From the NCBI RefSeq assembly GCF_001485575.1, contig NZ_BCNB01000009.1, positions 1-64,000 of the forward strand: a DNA stretch of 64,000 bases, given 5' to 3'. A program made the translations under genes and the position numbers. Below the pieces are notes generated by a model. That model saw only the letters and a list, made by a program, of their open reading frames with translations. It was not told the DNA's origin and did not search any database. Positions 42,222 to 51,387 of the stretch are shown piece by piece; within the stretch, counting starts at the first letter, position 1; the number at the start of each line of letters is the position of its first letter. The DNA comes from Haloarcula sp. CBA1127 (GTDB lineage Archaea; Halobacteriota; Halobacteria; Halobacteriales; Haloarculaceae).

Positions 42222-45200
42222 TGTGTTGCCTCAGAGGGAACTTCGGTCGGTCCTCTGGCTTGAACTTTCACGTCGATATTGGTCTGGCCGAGGCCCGCCT
42301 GTAGTTCTGCGAGCACGTCGTCCTCGGCGTCGGTTATCGGTTCGGGCTCGTCGAGGTCTACACGGAACTTCAGCGTGACGTTGAACGACTCGCCGAACGG
42401 ATCGGGCTGGTTCGTCACGCGCGAGAAGTCGTCGAGACTTCCCTGATAGCTCGCGCTGTAGCTCGATCCCGTCGACGTCTTCACGTCGTAACTCATCCGA
42501 ACCGAGACCGCGTCCGACCGGTCAGTGAAGGCATCCCGCTGAGCGATGAACGAGCCCTTCGAGAGCCGATCCTCGCCCACCACTTCGACCGTGACCTGCG
42601 AGACGCCTGGTGAGCCACCTGAGGCCGCTTTCGAGAGCGCATGGGTTCGCACCTCGTTGAACGCCCGCGACGCCGCCATCTGGCTTGTCGCCGTGTCCCA
42701 GCCCGAGGGCTGAGCGCAGTCGGGGCAGATTCCCTGAGCGTTCAGTTCGCTCTCGTCGTATTTCTCGCCGCAGCTCTGACAACGAGTCTTTTCTGGGGTC
42801 TTCTTATGTTTCTCACAATACGCTGGGCCGTCATCTGAGGCTTCGACCTTCGTCGTACAGCCGTCCTCGGCGCACTCGACTTCGGACGCTTCTGGCGGCC
42901 GAATCGAGTCGTGGTGTACGTCGAGGAGGGCTTCGATACCCGTGTAGATGACGTAGTCGTTCCCGATCTTCACGTCGGTATCCTGAATCGATGTGCGAAC
43001 ATCGGGCGAGTCAGCGAACGGTGTGCGCTTCCGCCAGTTCTCGGGGTGATCGTCGGCGTCGCCGTCCCAGTACGCGATCTGAGTCTCGGCGTCCCAGTAG
43101 GTGTAGCCGCTCTCGTCGACCATCTTCGCGACGGTCTTGCGAAGCGGCTTCGTGCTCAGAAGGTACGGGAGCCCTGGCTTCTTGCCGAACTGCTCGACGA
43201 GTTGCTGCGTCGTCATCGAGTCCTGGGTCCGCTGCCAAAGTTTCTGCTTGAAGAACGCGACACCCTTCGCGTCGGCATCAGCCCGAATCAGGCGATCGTC
43301 GAGGGTTTCCTCGACTGCATTGACGAGCGAGGTTCCGCCGTTCGCCTCGGTCGCGTTGATCGTAATGTGTGTGAGTCCATCGCGGTCGACGTAGTAGAGA
43401 TGACGATAGACCCCACGAACGAGTTCACCGAGCAGACCGTACTTTTCCTTCCGCCGCTGTTTGAGGTCCTCGATCTGATCCCCAGAAAGGTCTGCCGTCT
43501 GCTGAGAGCCATCGAGGAGCGCTTCGATGGCTTCCAAGTGCCGGGCTTCGTCGATGGCACTTCTCACACGCTCGTCGTCTGGAGCGAGGAACAGGACGTA
43601 GTTCTTGTAGACCCGACTCTGGACGTCGCCGCCCTGCTTCGAGGCAGACTTCTGGTACAGCGACTGGACCTTTTCAGGGACGGACTCCGGGTTCGACTCG
43701 TCTTCGAGTAGTTGCTTGGTGACCGGCGCCGTATCCATGTGCATCACGGCAAGCTGGGGCGTCGATGCCTTGTCCGGGAGGTCGGCCGGCGACTCGGGGT
43801 AAGGAACTGGCTCGAACGCACCAGTCCCGGTTTCACTCTCCAGTCGGGCCTCGAATCGTGAGCGCGCCTGCGCGTCTGGTGTATTGTCGACCCGCTGGTC
43901 GATGATCCTGATGAGGTTCGGATCAGATTTGAATCGAACCCGCTCCTCGTCGTAGAGGTAGTAGCACGCGACGCTCATGTCAGATCCCGCCAGCGCATCA
44001 AGGGCCGAGTCGTAGTTATCAAAACGAACGTCCGGGTGACCCAGCGTCTCGTTCATTTCAGCCCGGGTAAGCCCGGTTGCTTGTTCTCCGTAGGCTAGGC
44101 TATGCCATAGAACGGCGGTAGTCAGATGTGAGCCGAGTTCAGGGATGCCTTTTTCTGTCCACTTGCGATCCTCAAGTTGGGCATGGGCCGTCCCGTCATC
44201 GTTGTAGATATCTGCCGAGACAGCCGAACTGAGATCAACAAACTCGAACAACGACTCATGGAGAGTTGAACTGATACTCCCGCTTGGAGCATCGTCAGCT
44301 GGCGTGAGGTCGTACAACCGTACCCAATGGCGCTCGTAATGATCTGGGCGATTATTCCAGCGGTAGTAGACAGCGCGGGCAAGAAGCTTCAGTGCTCCAC
44401 GAGTTCGTTGGAACTTCGGAATCGTGTCGATTTTCTCAGTAAGCGTATCGATAACCGTCGGATGGAACGGATACTCTCGTTCGAGCCGGTCAACGTAACT
44501 CGCGTCCGTCGCTTCTTGGGGGAACTGCCGCTCACTGTTGGAGTACAACTGGAAGTACGACTGGGACACCTCGGCTGCGGCTTCATCGTCGATGTCCTCG
44601 AAGAGACGATGCTGAAGGACCTTCCCAACTTCACTCTCGTCGGTTGGCGTGACCGTTTTGTGCTGGCGACGCCCAATCTGATTGAGTTCGTCGATTAGCT
44701 TACGCACGTCCTCGGCTTCCTCCTCAAAGGCTGTGTCCGCAATCGAGTAGACGATAGTAACATCATCGGACTCAGACGCGGTCTCCAAAAGCGATAGAAC
44801 AAAGCTGAGTGTCTGGCTGGCCAGCGTTGCACCGCCGACCTCAACGGCAGACGCGCTTTCTAAATAGGCAGCAATCTCATCGATGAGGACTAGCGCCGGG
44901 CCGTCGCCGATGTCGAAGAGATCCTTGAGCTTGTTTTGTCCAGGTGCGGTTCGGTTCTGGTCGTACTCCTTCAACTCTTCGTAGCCTTCAGCGCCGTATA
45001 GCTGGTAGGCAATCTCTCCCCACATCGTCTTGCTATTCGGGGCATTGGGGTCGCGTCGATCACTGCGTGCATTCCGGGCGTCGACATGGCCTCCGACAAA
45101 CACAGCTGAGTCGACGGAGAGGCCTTCTTCGACGGCTTCATCATAAGCTTCTGCACTGCTCTCGTCGTCTGGAAGAAGGTGGTCACTGAGGTTGCTGATG

Positions 45201-45544
45201 TCGTCAGCGTGTTCTGCTAAATGGTAAGACGCGATGAGGTCGTGGGTTTTCCCGCCGCCGAAGCGCGTGTCGAGGCAAAGGATGCTGCTTGTATAATCTG
45301 TCTCTTGATTTGTTCCACTTGCAAGGAATCGTCCTGTGAGATTACTCAATAACGTCTTCAAACCCTCAGTGGGGTAGGTCATCTCAAAGAACAGAGAGGC
45401 CTCGCGGTAATTCGGTGCAGCTTTGTTGGGATCGTGGGCAACAGTAGCTAAACTCGCAGCGAACTGGTCCTCTTGTAGTGAGCCATCAAGGACGTCGTTA
45501 CGCGGCTGGCAGGTTTCAAATAACGGCGGAAACTCACTGCTCAT
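42218..45544 (-). CDS. DUF499 AAA+ ATPase (1108 aa)
   Basis: Walker A is LDTRFGGGKTHD (GGGKT at about 96-100) and Walker B is ALVLIDEIAAYL (about 212-223). Late in the chain there are two zinc motifs, CAEDGCTTK...YCEKH and CQSCGEKYD...CPDC (about residues 875-940). It matches COG1483/DUF499 ATPases linked to defence methyltransferases. ATP hydrolysis may drive complex assembly or movement on DNA. The ATG at 45544 overlaps the upstream regulator by 11 bases. Confidence 0.85.
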   Translation of the reverse strand: MSSEFPPLFETCQPRNDVLDGSLQEDQFAASLATVAHDPNKAAPNYREASLFFEMTYPTEGLKTLLSNLTGRFLASGTNQETDYTSSILCLDTRFGGGKTHDLIASYHLAEHADDISNLSDHLLPDDESSAEAYDEAVEEGLSVDSAVFVGGHVDARNARSDRRDPNAPNSKTMWGEIAYQLYGAEGYEELKEYDQNRTAPGQNKLKDLFDIGDGPALVLIDEIAAYLESASAVEVGGATLASQTLSFVLSLLETASESDDVTIVYSIADTAFEEEAEDVRKLIDELNQIGRRQHKTVTPTDESEVGKVLQHRLFEDIDDEAAAEVSQSYFQLYSNSERQFPQEATDASYVDRLEREYPFHPTVIDTLTEKIDTIPKFQRTRGALKLLARAVYYRWNNRPDHYERHWVRLYDLTPADDAPSGSISSTLHESLFEFVDLSSAVSADIYNDDGTAHAQLEDRKWTEKGIPELGSHLTTAVLWHSLAYGEQATGLTRAEMNETLGHPDVRFDNYDSALDALAGSDMSVACYYLYDEERVRFKSDPNLIRIIDQRVDNTPDAQARSRFEARLESETGTGAFEPVPYPESPADLPDKASTPQLAVMHMDTAPVTKQLLEDESNPESVPEKVQSLYQKSASKQGGDVQSRVYKNYVLFLAPDDERVRSAIDEARHLEAIEALLDGSQQTADLSGDQIEDLKQRRKEKYGLLGELVRGVYRHLYYVDRDGLTHITINATEANGGTSLVNAVEETLDDRLIRADADAKGVAFFKQKLWQRTQDSMTTQQLVEQFGKKPGLPYLLSTKPLRKTVAKMVDESGYTYWDAETQIAYWDGDADDHPENWRKRTPFADSPDVRTSIQDTDVKIGNDYVIYTGIEALLDVHHDSIRPPEASEVECAEDGCTTKVEASDDGPAYCEKHKKTPEKTRCQSCGEKYDESELNAQGICPDCAQPSGWDTATSQMAASRAFNEVRTHALSKAASGGSPGVSQVTVEVVGEDRLSKGSFIAQRDAFTDRSDAVSVRMSYDVKTSTGSSYSASYQGSLDDFSRVTNQPDPFGESFNVTLKFRVDLDEPEPITDAEDDVLAELQAGLGQTNIDVKVQARGPTEVPSEATQ

Positions 45545-45764
45545 CTGAACCCTCCAAGCTAGAGGAACCCACTTCCGGCTTGGATACTATCACGAATTTG
45601 TCTTTTGAGCTATTCTCAATGAGGGCTTTTGCGATATCTTTTGATTCAGCAATATCGACTTTTATTCGGTCACCAACCTCAGCGTCGAACTTATTCAGGT
45701 CCGGTCCCGATAAATTTACCCGGCCAGAATTTCCGGTATTCTGTCCTATTGTCTTCTGAGTCAT
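45534..45764 (-). CDS. AbrB-like small regulator, first gene of defence operon (76 aa)
   Basis: The core GQNTGNSGRVNLSGPDLNKF, followed by VGDRIKVDIAESKDIAKALI, resembles the swapped-hairpin AbrB DNA-binding fold of haloarchaeal regulators. It overlaps the DUF499 gene by 11 bases and starts the operon after a TATA-like box (45793-45800). It may repress or activate the defence operon. The C-terminal tail is disordered-looking. Confidence 0.6.
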   Translation of the reverse strand: MTQKTIGQNTGNSGRVNLSGPDLNKFDAEVGDRIKVDIAESKDIAKALIENSSKDKFVIVSKPEVGSSSLEGSDEQ

Positions 45765-45792
45765 CTGGTTAGTTATCCTGTTTAAGTGGAAT

Positions 45793-45800
45793 GTTATAAC
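45793..45800 (-). promoter_or_regulatory. TATA-like box of defence operon
   Basis: On the minus strand, GTTATAAC is centred about 32 bases before the ATG at 45764, fitting a short-leader haloarchaeal promoter. Confidence 0.5.
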
Positions 45801-46008
45801 CTTTACTTAGTCTAAACCAGTTTTGGTCAGTCTACAGAGAGGACAGCAGATTTGGGGGATTTTAGTGCAAAATGGTCGTGATTATCGCGCTAATGCTCCT
45901 GGTTCCGCCAGTTTACTGAAGAGCGTGTCCGGTTGATAGACTTAATTACTGGGAGCTGGTAACTTCGGTTTGCAAATTATCAAGTTCTAAGCGGATTTTT
46001 ATGCGAAT

Positions 46009-46542
46009 ATGTCGGACGACGATTCCCATTCTGCTGTTGAGCTTGTCGAAGAGGCCGCCGACCACCTGCAGACCAGCTCTGAGCACGAGCGCCGAGCTAA
46101 AGAACTGAGTTATCAGGCTGAGGAAGAGCTGGAAGCTACACTCGCGGAAGAGTTGCCAGATTCAGTAAAGGTCAATGTTGATGCAGAAGCAGACAGGGAA
46201 GGTGCGCGGTTGGTAGTTAGCCTGTATGACGATGCAACAATGGAGACCGTCAGTGACGTTGTCGGCGATGATGTCGGTGTCGGTTCGCCCCATCCACAGC
46301 AGTTCATTATTGGAGACGATATCGTTGGAGAAGAGTCATCTCAGCGTGAGCGGATTCAGAACGTTAAGGGGATAATTGCAGATATAGAGGATCGATTCGA
46401 TGCAGGAGCACCGGTCCAGCAGGTGATTCGAGATGCCAGAAGGATTGGAATGGATAAGTCGGAAGCCAAACACGAGATTGACAAGCTCAAGCAGAAGGGA
46501 GAGGTGTATGAGCCACGCACCGACTACCTTCGAACGACTTGA
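46009..46542 (+). CDS. protein with MCM-type C-terminal winged helix (177 aa)
   Basis: The C-terminal 60 residues (GIIADIEDRFDAGAPVQQVI, then IGMDKSEAKHEIDKLKQKGE and VYEPRTDYLRTT) look like the C-terminal winged helix of haloarchaeal MCM helicase. The N-terminal 110 residues are acidic and helical and carry no AAA+ core. It could bind DNA or compete with MCM at origins or forks. It is divergent from the defence operon. Confidence 0.6.
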   Translation: MSDDDSHSAVELVEEAADHLQTSSEHERRAKELSYQAEEELEATLAEELPDSVKVNVDAEADREGARLVVSLYDDATMETVSDVVGDDVGVGSPHPQQFIIGDDIVGEESSQRERIQNVKGIIADIEDRFDAGAPVQQVIRDARRIGMDKSEAKHEIDKLKQKGEVYEPRTDYLRTT

Positions 46543-46677
46543 GGTACTTTGACGAGCTATCTGACGGTGTTGTCAGAAGCTTTCATCTCCCGGTAGCCGT
46601 CGAACGGCATAGCTGAAGCTAACAGCCGGCACAATGGCGTGCCCGCGGGCGTGCTGAGAGCGGTTCAGTGTGGGGAG

Positions 46678-47808
46678 TCAGTCAGCGACAGTCCCTCCAT
46701 CAGTCAGTGCCGACGGCTGCTGGCCGCCACCATAGGAGCCCAGCGTCGTCTCGCCGCTGTCAGCAAGCTTCGAGTCGCCGTCGGCGTTCGCGAAGTGTCG
46801 AATCGTCCGAGCCATGTCCGGATGGTCGATTTCGAGTTCGGTCAGATTCAGGCGCAGCACCTGTTGTCTGTCTGGTTTGCCGGTCCCGATTCCGAAGTGC
46901 TCAGCAGCTGCTTGCATCACTTCATGCATCGTTGGTCTCGAAATCTCGTCGTCGAACACCTCCTGACGTAGTTCTCGCTCAGGGAGCGTCACGTCCTTTG
47001 AGGACGTCGCCAGTGCCCGACGTCCAACGGTGTAGATGAGACGGCGCTTCATCTCGTCAGTATCCAGTAGGTCAACCGAGCGGCGGCACTCAGCGGGCGT
47101 TTCGTCGGGGGCGATCTCCTCGGCCTGATCGCGAGAGATCCACAGCTCCTCGTTGTTCGGGTGGCGTTCGTAGTCGAGGCGGTCGATCACGAGGTCACGG
47201 TACTTCTCCAGCGTTGGGTCAGATGCTTTCGGTCCCTCGGCGGCGATGTTGTGGATGCTCTCGTTCAGGACCGCATCGGTGAACGACTCGCCGACATCGT
47301 GGCAGATGGCGATGGTCTTGCGCTGGACGCTGCTGAGACTATCGTCAGAGTCGTTGTTGAGTTCGCCCAGCATAGATTCGGCGTCGTCGACGACGCGGTC
47401 GAGTTTGTCTTCCACGCGGCGAGATCGCCCGCCATCGCGATACACGTTCAGTGCGCGTGCGAGGGCGACGCCGTAGTTGTAGTCCGTGTGTTCGTCGACG
47501 TATGCACAAAACTCCTCTTTGAGTATCGTCCCGACGCGGATGCCGATGCGGGTCGGTTCCTGGGACGCCAGATCAGATTTTATTTTTTCGCTGGCGTGGT
47601 CCGGAGAGCGGCCGGCGGCTGAGACGAGTCGGTCAACGAGCGTTTCAACGCGAGCGTAGCCGTCCGCGTCGATGTATTGCTTCATCGCGAGTTCGGCTTC
47701 ACGGCCCAGATAGCCATCAGCAACCCCGAATTGGGATTCAACGTGGCGACGGAACTGGTCCCACTCATCTACGGGAACCATCCAGTCTAGTTTCGAGGTG
47801 TCCCGCAT
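46678..47808 (-). CDS. plasmid-associated protein, possible DNA-binding (376 aa)
   Basis: The start at 47808 (MRDTSKLDWMVPVDEWDQFR) removes a GC-rich leader. The N-terminal domain (HVESQFGVADGYLGREAELA, MKQYIDADGYARVETLVDRL) occurs in several haloarchaeal plasmid proteins and could be a helical DNA-binding unit. The C-terminal about 200 residues are helical with RRLIYTVGRRALATSS. A role in plasmid maintenance is plausible from context. Its leader (47840-48022) is packed with hairpins. Confidence 0.6.
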   Translation of the reverse strand: MRDTSKLDWMVPVDEWDQFRRHVESQFGVADGYLGREAELAMKQYIDADGYARVETLVDRLVSAAGRSPDHASEKIKSDLASQEPTRIGIRVGTILKEEFCAYVDEHTDYNYGVALARALNVYRDGGRSRRVEDKLDRVVDDAESMLGELNNDSDDSLSSVQRKTIAICHDVGESFTDAVLNESIHNIAAEGPKASDPTLEKYRDLVIDRLDYERHPNNEELWISRDQAEEIAPDETPAECRRSVDLLDTDEMKRRLIYTVGRRALATSSKDVTLPERELRQEVFDDEISRPTMHEVMQAAAEHFGIGTGKPDRQQVLRLNLTELEIDHPDMARTIRHFANADGDSKLADSGETTLGSYGGGQQPSALTDGGTVAD

Positions 47809-47839
47809 CAGGACTCCACCTCCCGAAGGGCGGACCCGC

Positions 47840-48022
47840 ACCCACACACCATCTTGGTGTGTGCGGGGGGGTTCACACCCACACCACACACACCTTCTTG
47901 GTGTGTGGGTGGGGTGGGGGTGCGCACCCCCACCCCGCCTGCGGTTGCGTCTTGCGACGGACCGCAGTGCGGGTAGACGGCCTGACGGCCGCCTTCGGGG
48001 GTCCAGGGGACCCCCGGGGGAC
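47840..48022 (-). promoter_or_regulatory. highly structured leader with several hairpins
   Basis: Within 180 bases there are CACACACC/GGTGTGTG hairpins at 47843-47863 and near 47883-47910 with similar loops (ATCTT and TTCTT). A perfect 26-bp palindrome GGGGTGGGGGTGC/GCACCCCCACCCC lies at 47911-47936. GGGGGTCC/GGACCCCC (47997-48004 and 48008-48015) follows. The repeated loop sequences suggest a binding site or a copy-control leader for the 47808 gene. Confidence 0.55.
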
Positions 48023-48658
48023 ACTCCATTCTGCCGCGCAGCAAAAAAATAAAATTCTGCGTGCGGCGGTCGTTCGTGAACGGTTCTGACTGTATGCCTC
48101 TCTGGCTACGCTCTCGTTCGTGGTGCTTCATATCCATCCTGGTTAGTGAGCACCCTCCGCCTCTCGACGGCGGCAGATATGGCTGGGGATACCTGTTGCT
48201 GGTGGGTAACGCTTAAGCCATTCTGCCGAGAAGGAACCGGTACAGACACGAGGTCGTTCCCAGCGATTCCCGCGCCAACGGGTTCGAGCTGGGAACGCCG
48301 GTCCGTTCTCAGGCAAGTTGCTTTCTCGTAGTGTCTTCTCTGTCCTGCGACTTGCACATCCGGTGACTTAAAACCGCTAGGAGCGTCAGACATCCGTTGA
48401 CCCCATCCGGTTGAGGGATGCCTGTGTCCGTTGCGGCTGTCAGCGGTGCAGGTCTTGTCTTAAACATAAATTTCTAGACTAGACGTATATACCTTATCAT
48501 GTCAGCAAAGTGGTACTACTTTCGATTTACTTACCAACTATATAGTCTATATTGTCTAGATTTGTACTGCATAAGATAAGTGATAAGACACCGAATATGA
48601 GGTCTGATTTCACCCTCGGTGCTACATTAAAAATCAAGCAACAGAACGGGTCCGTAGT

Positions 48659-48689
48659 ATCCTCTATAATACTAAGTATTATAGAGGAT
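48659..48689. repeat. 31-bp near-perfect palindrome
   Basis: ATCCTCTATAATACT (48659-48673), one central base and AGTATTATAGAGGAT (48675-48689) give perfect 15-bp arms. It lies about 165 bases upstream of the conjugation operon start. Possible roles are an operator for the operon or a replication/transfer site. Confidence 0.7.
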
Positions 48690-48768
48690 CAAGGTTAAGT
48701 TGATAGACAAGATTTTAGTTAATCCCACTGTCATAATTTGCTGGCGTATTCAAGACAGAATTCAACAA

Positions 48769-48777
48769 TAGTATAAG
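48769..48777 (+). promoter_or_regulatory. TATA-like box of conjugation operon
   Basis: AATAGTATAAG lies about 80 bases before the ATG at 48855, allowing a leader of about 50 bases. Confidence 0.4.
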
Positions 48778-48854
48778 AAAACCAACATAGAATCCGTAGC
48801 GGATTACCGGTGGGGAATCGGTGGACAAGCAAGACCGCAAAAACAGAGACATCC

Positions 48855-49310
48855 ATGTCAACTCAAACCAACGCATCGAACGCATCGACCACACAACCAA
48901 CACTCTACACGCACGCAAAGCGGCGATTCGCTGACGCGTGGCTCACGCCCGGCGTGCGACAGACAACGCAGTTACTGCTGGTCCTCACGCTGTTTGCTGG
49001 CTCGGCGATGGGCCAGACCGACGTCGGGAACATCTACTGTGACACTGCTGTCGAGGATGGCGTCAACGTCGTCTTTGGCGCGCTGGCTGGTCTTGGCCTG
49101 CCAGCAACGATGGTGTTCGTCGGTCGCAGTGGCCTGTCGTATATGCGGGCTTCTGGCAACCCGAACCAGCAAAACGAGGCTCGCCGGGACCTCATCCTCT
49201 CGCTGGTCGGCCTCGGCGTCGTCGTGCTGGCAATCGTGGCTCCAGAACTCATCACGAAGTTCGGGGACAACGTCGGCTTCGGCTTCTCGGACTGCGTGAC
49301 CCCATTCTAA
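48855..49310 (+). CDS. pilin-like membrane protein, VirB2/TrbC-like (151 aa)
   Basis: After a Ser/Thr/Asn-rich N-terminus comes a signal-like helix (TQLLLVLTLFAGSAMGQTD, residues about 37-53), then two membrane helices (NVVFGALAGLGLPATMVFVG and LILSLVGLGVVVLAIVAPEL). This is the size and layout of type IV secretion pilins (VirB2/TrbC). It is the first gene of the conjugation operon, 7 bases before the next. The similarity is structural, not by sequence. Two cysteines (in IYCDTA and FSDCV) may form a disulphide. Confidence 0.6.
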   Translation: MSTQTNASNASTTQPTLYTHAKRRFADAWLTPGVRQTTQLLLVLTLFAGSAMGQTDVGNIYCDTAVEDGVNVVFGALAGLGLPATMVFVGRSGLSYMRASGNPNQQNEARRDLILSLVGLGVVVLAIVAPELITKFGDNVGFGFSDCVTPF

Positions 49311-49317
49311 GCACACG

Positions 49318-51387
49318 ATGGGACTCCGCTCACTGCTGATGATCGCGGCCCTTTGCTCGCTGCTCTCGACAGCCGCAGCTGCGGGGCCGGCATCCGCTGG
49401 TGGCAACCCAGCTCAGATTGAGCGGGGGACGGCACAATCCCTCACTGACGCGAGTCACGGTGGCACGGGGGTACTCCAACAAAACGCCACCGCACCGAAT
49501 GGCTCCAGCGGCGAGGGAACGGAAGCAAACGACACTGACAACAACGAATCCAGCGTCCAAGACCCAGTAGGCAACGGGACAACAGCCAACGGAACCGAAG
49601 GCAACGAGTCCATCGACCGGGGACCAGCGGCGAACCAGACAGATGTGAACAGGTCCGTCGAACTCGGAGCAAGGCAGAACCTCAGCGCGAAAGTCTCGTG
49701 CTACGAGAACGCCTCGGACCCGCCGGCCAATGCCTCTGTCGGGGACAACGCGACAGCAGGCGTTGTGCCCCCGAACCGGTCCTACAACCACAACCACACG
49801 TTCTTCCGTGCGCTGTGGTCCGGCGACCCTGACCATCCGAATCTCACACGGGCTGACCGGGCCGAGGCTGAGAACGGCACGCTGGCCGTCCTCCCCTCTT
49901 GCACGGGAGATATGGTGTCTCGCGAGCCATCGAACACAACGCTGTGGAACCGGCCCGAACACGACTCGTTCCGGACTGGCATCGAGAACGCCTCGTATCC
50001 AGTGAACGTCACGGACACTCGCTCTGGACTCTGGATTCGTGACGCCTACGTCGCGTTCTTCAGCGTAGAGCCGTCGACGGTCGTCCATCAAGAGGGAAGC
50101 ACGGAACGGCTGGTCCGTCCGAACGGAACCGTGCGTGCCATCCACGACTATCGGGTGTACATCTCGGAGTTCTTCGAGGATGACTTCCGCGTCCTGAACA
50201 CGTCGACGAACACGACGCTGTACGCCAACGGCACTGCGATGGACAACAGCACTGCCGCCCAGCCCACGCTCAACTACACCGGGATCAACGGGACCACGGA
50301 ACTCCAGTTGGTCACCACGATCTCGACGAATATCTCGGAGATTGGCGATGACGAGATTGACGAGTACGAACTGACGGTCACAGACTCACGGACGGTCCGG
50401 GTGGAAAATCTCTCCGAGCGGGAGATGGTCGTCGAACCCGGCGTCGTCCCCAACGGCAGAGGGGCCACGACCGACGACTATCGCATCGGGACTGTGATCC
50501 CCGGCAGCTGGCAGAGCGTCCAGTTCGATGGCGGATACGAAGTCCAGAGCAAGTGGCGGTTCTATACTCGCTCACCGCCTGGGTGGGAAAACTGGTCGGA
50601 GAACACGACGACGCCAGTACGACCGCTCGAAACCCACGCTGTCCGAACGACGGAAGGCCCGGCAGTCACGGTCAACCGCGTCCAAAACGAGAGTGCCGAC
50701 GGCTGGCGGTTCGTCCCATCGCTCGAAGCGACGTATCCGGTGAATGCGACTGCAAACACGACGGGGAACACGACCGCTACCGCGATCAACAGGACGACGC
50801 TCCCGCCGGAGATTCGGATCAACCGTTCGGAGACGTTCACGACGGCAGATCGGTTCACGATTCGGAGTGCGGAACAACTCCGGACGGAGAACTTCGAGAT
50901 CAACGGACTCGTCCGCGGGAACAGTATCGAACAGCCAGCGGACTCGACGAACCCGACGCCAATCCGGGAAGTCAACATCACCTCCGAGGTCGTCAACTCG
51001 ACTGACAACTCGACGGACCTGCTGGTCCGGGTCGAACCGACGGCTGGCTTCCCGATTGCGGCAGGGAACGTTACCGTCGCAACGGGGCAGTCCCGGGTCA
51101 AACAGTCACTGTCTGGTGATGATGAGATTACGGTCACCGTCGACCAGGGCGAAGTCTCCTCAGCGATAGTCACGTATCGCCCGGCTCAGATCTGGTGGGA
51201 GCAAGGGCGTGCTGTCCCAGTGCGAGACACCCAAGAGCGGGTCGCGTATGAACTCGATCTCCCGGACCTTGCGGAGTTCATCGACCTCGCTGTGGTGACG
51301 CTCCTGACGGTGTTGCCGGCTGTGCTGGCGCTGTATGGCTACGACGTCTGGACGAGAGGCAAATTTGTTGGTTGGTATAATCCATGA
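49318..51387 (+). CDS. large secreted, membrane-anchored surface protein (689 aa)
   Basis: A signal peptide (MGLRSLLMIAALCSLLSTAA) is followed by an Asn/Thr-rich extracellular part with many NxS/T sites (for example NATAPNGSS, NTTLYANG), then a C-terminal membrane helix (LAVVTLLTVLPAVLALYGYD). It is probably glycosylated and exposed on the cell surface. In a conjugation operon it may act in mating contact. No domain is recognised. It ends in an ATGA overlap with the next gene. Confidence 0.7.
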   Translation: MGLRSLLMIAALCSLLSTAAAAGPASAGGNPAQIERGTAQSLTDASHGGTGVLQQNATAPNGSSGEGTEANDTDNNESSVQDPVGNGTTANGTEGNESIDRGPAANQTDVNRSVELGARQNLSAKVSCYENASDPPANASVGDNATAGVVPPNRSYNHNHTFFRALWSGDPDHPNLTRADRAEAENGTLAVLPSCTGDMVSREPSNTTLWNRPEHDSFRTGIENASYPVNVTDTRSGLWIRDAYVAFFSVEPSTVVHQEGSTERLVRPNGTVRAIHDYRVYISEFFEDDFRVLNTSTNTTLYANGTAMDNSTAAQPTLNYTGINGTTELQLVTTISTNISEIGDDEIDEYELTVTDSRTVRVENLSEREMVVEPGVVPNGRGATTDDYRIGTVIPGSWQSVQFDGGYEVQSKWRFYTRSPPGWENWSENTTTPVRPLETHAVRTTEGPAVTVNRVQNESADGWRFVPSLEATYPVNATANTTGNTTATAINRTTLPPEIRINRSETFTTADRFTIRSAEQLRTENFEINGLVRGNSIEQPADSTNPTPIREVNITSEVVNSTDNSTDLLVRVEPTAGFPIAAGNVTVATGQSRVKQSLSGDDEITVTVDQGEVSSAIVTYRPAQIWWEQGRAVPVRDTQERVAYELDLPDLAEFIDLAVVTLLTVLPAVLALYGYDVWTRGKFVGWYNP

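Larger units (their letters stand above)
48023..48854. other. AT-rich intergenic region before conjugation operon
   Basis: No gene is called. Short open frames at 48106-48393 are not convincing. The half from 48460 on is AT-rich with several CTAGA/TCTAG blocks (48474-48560). It carries a 31-bp palindrome (48659-48689) and a TATA-like TAGTATAAG near 48769. It probably contains the promoter and control region of the plus-strand operon. Confidence 0.5.

Noticed and set aside
47843-47910. Possible short CRISPR-like repeats (CACACACC/GGTGTGTG)
   Set aside because: Only two units, palindromic with 5-base loops and no spacers; better described as hairpins in a leader.
48106-48393. Minus-strand open frame of 95 codons, resembling flanks of transposon genes
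   Set aside because: No transposase motif, catalytic residues or terminal repeats could be seen; composition matches a structured non-coding region.
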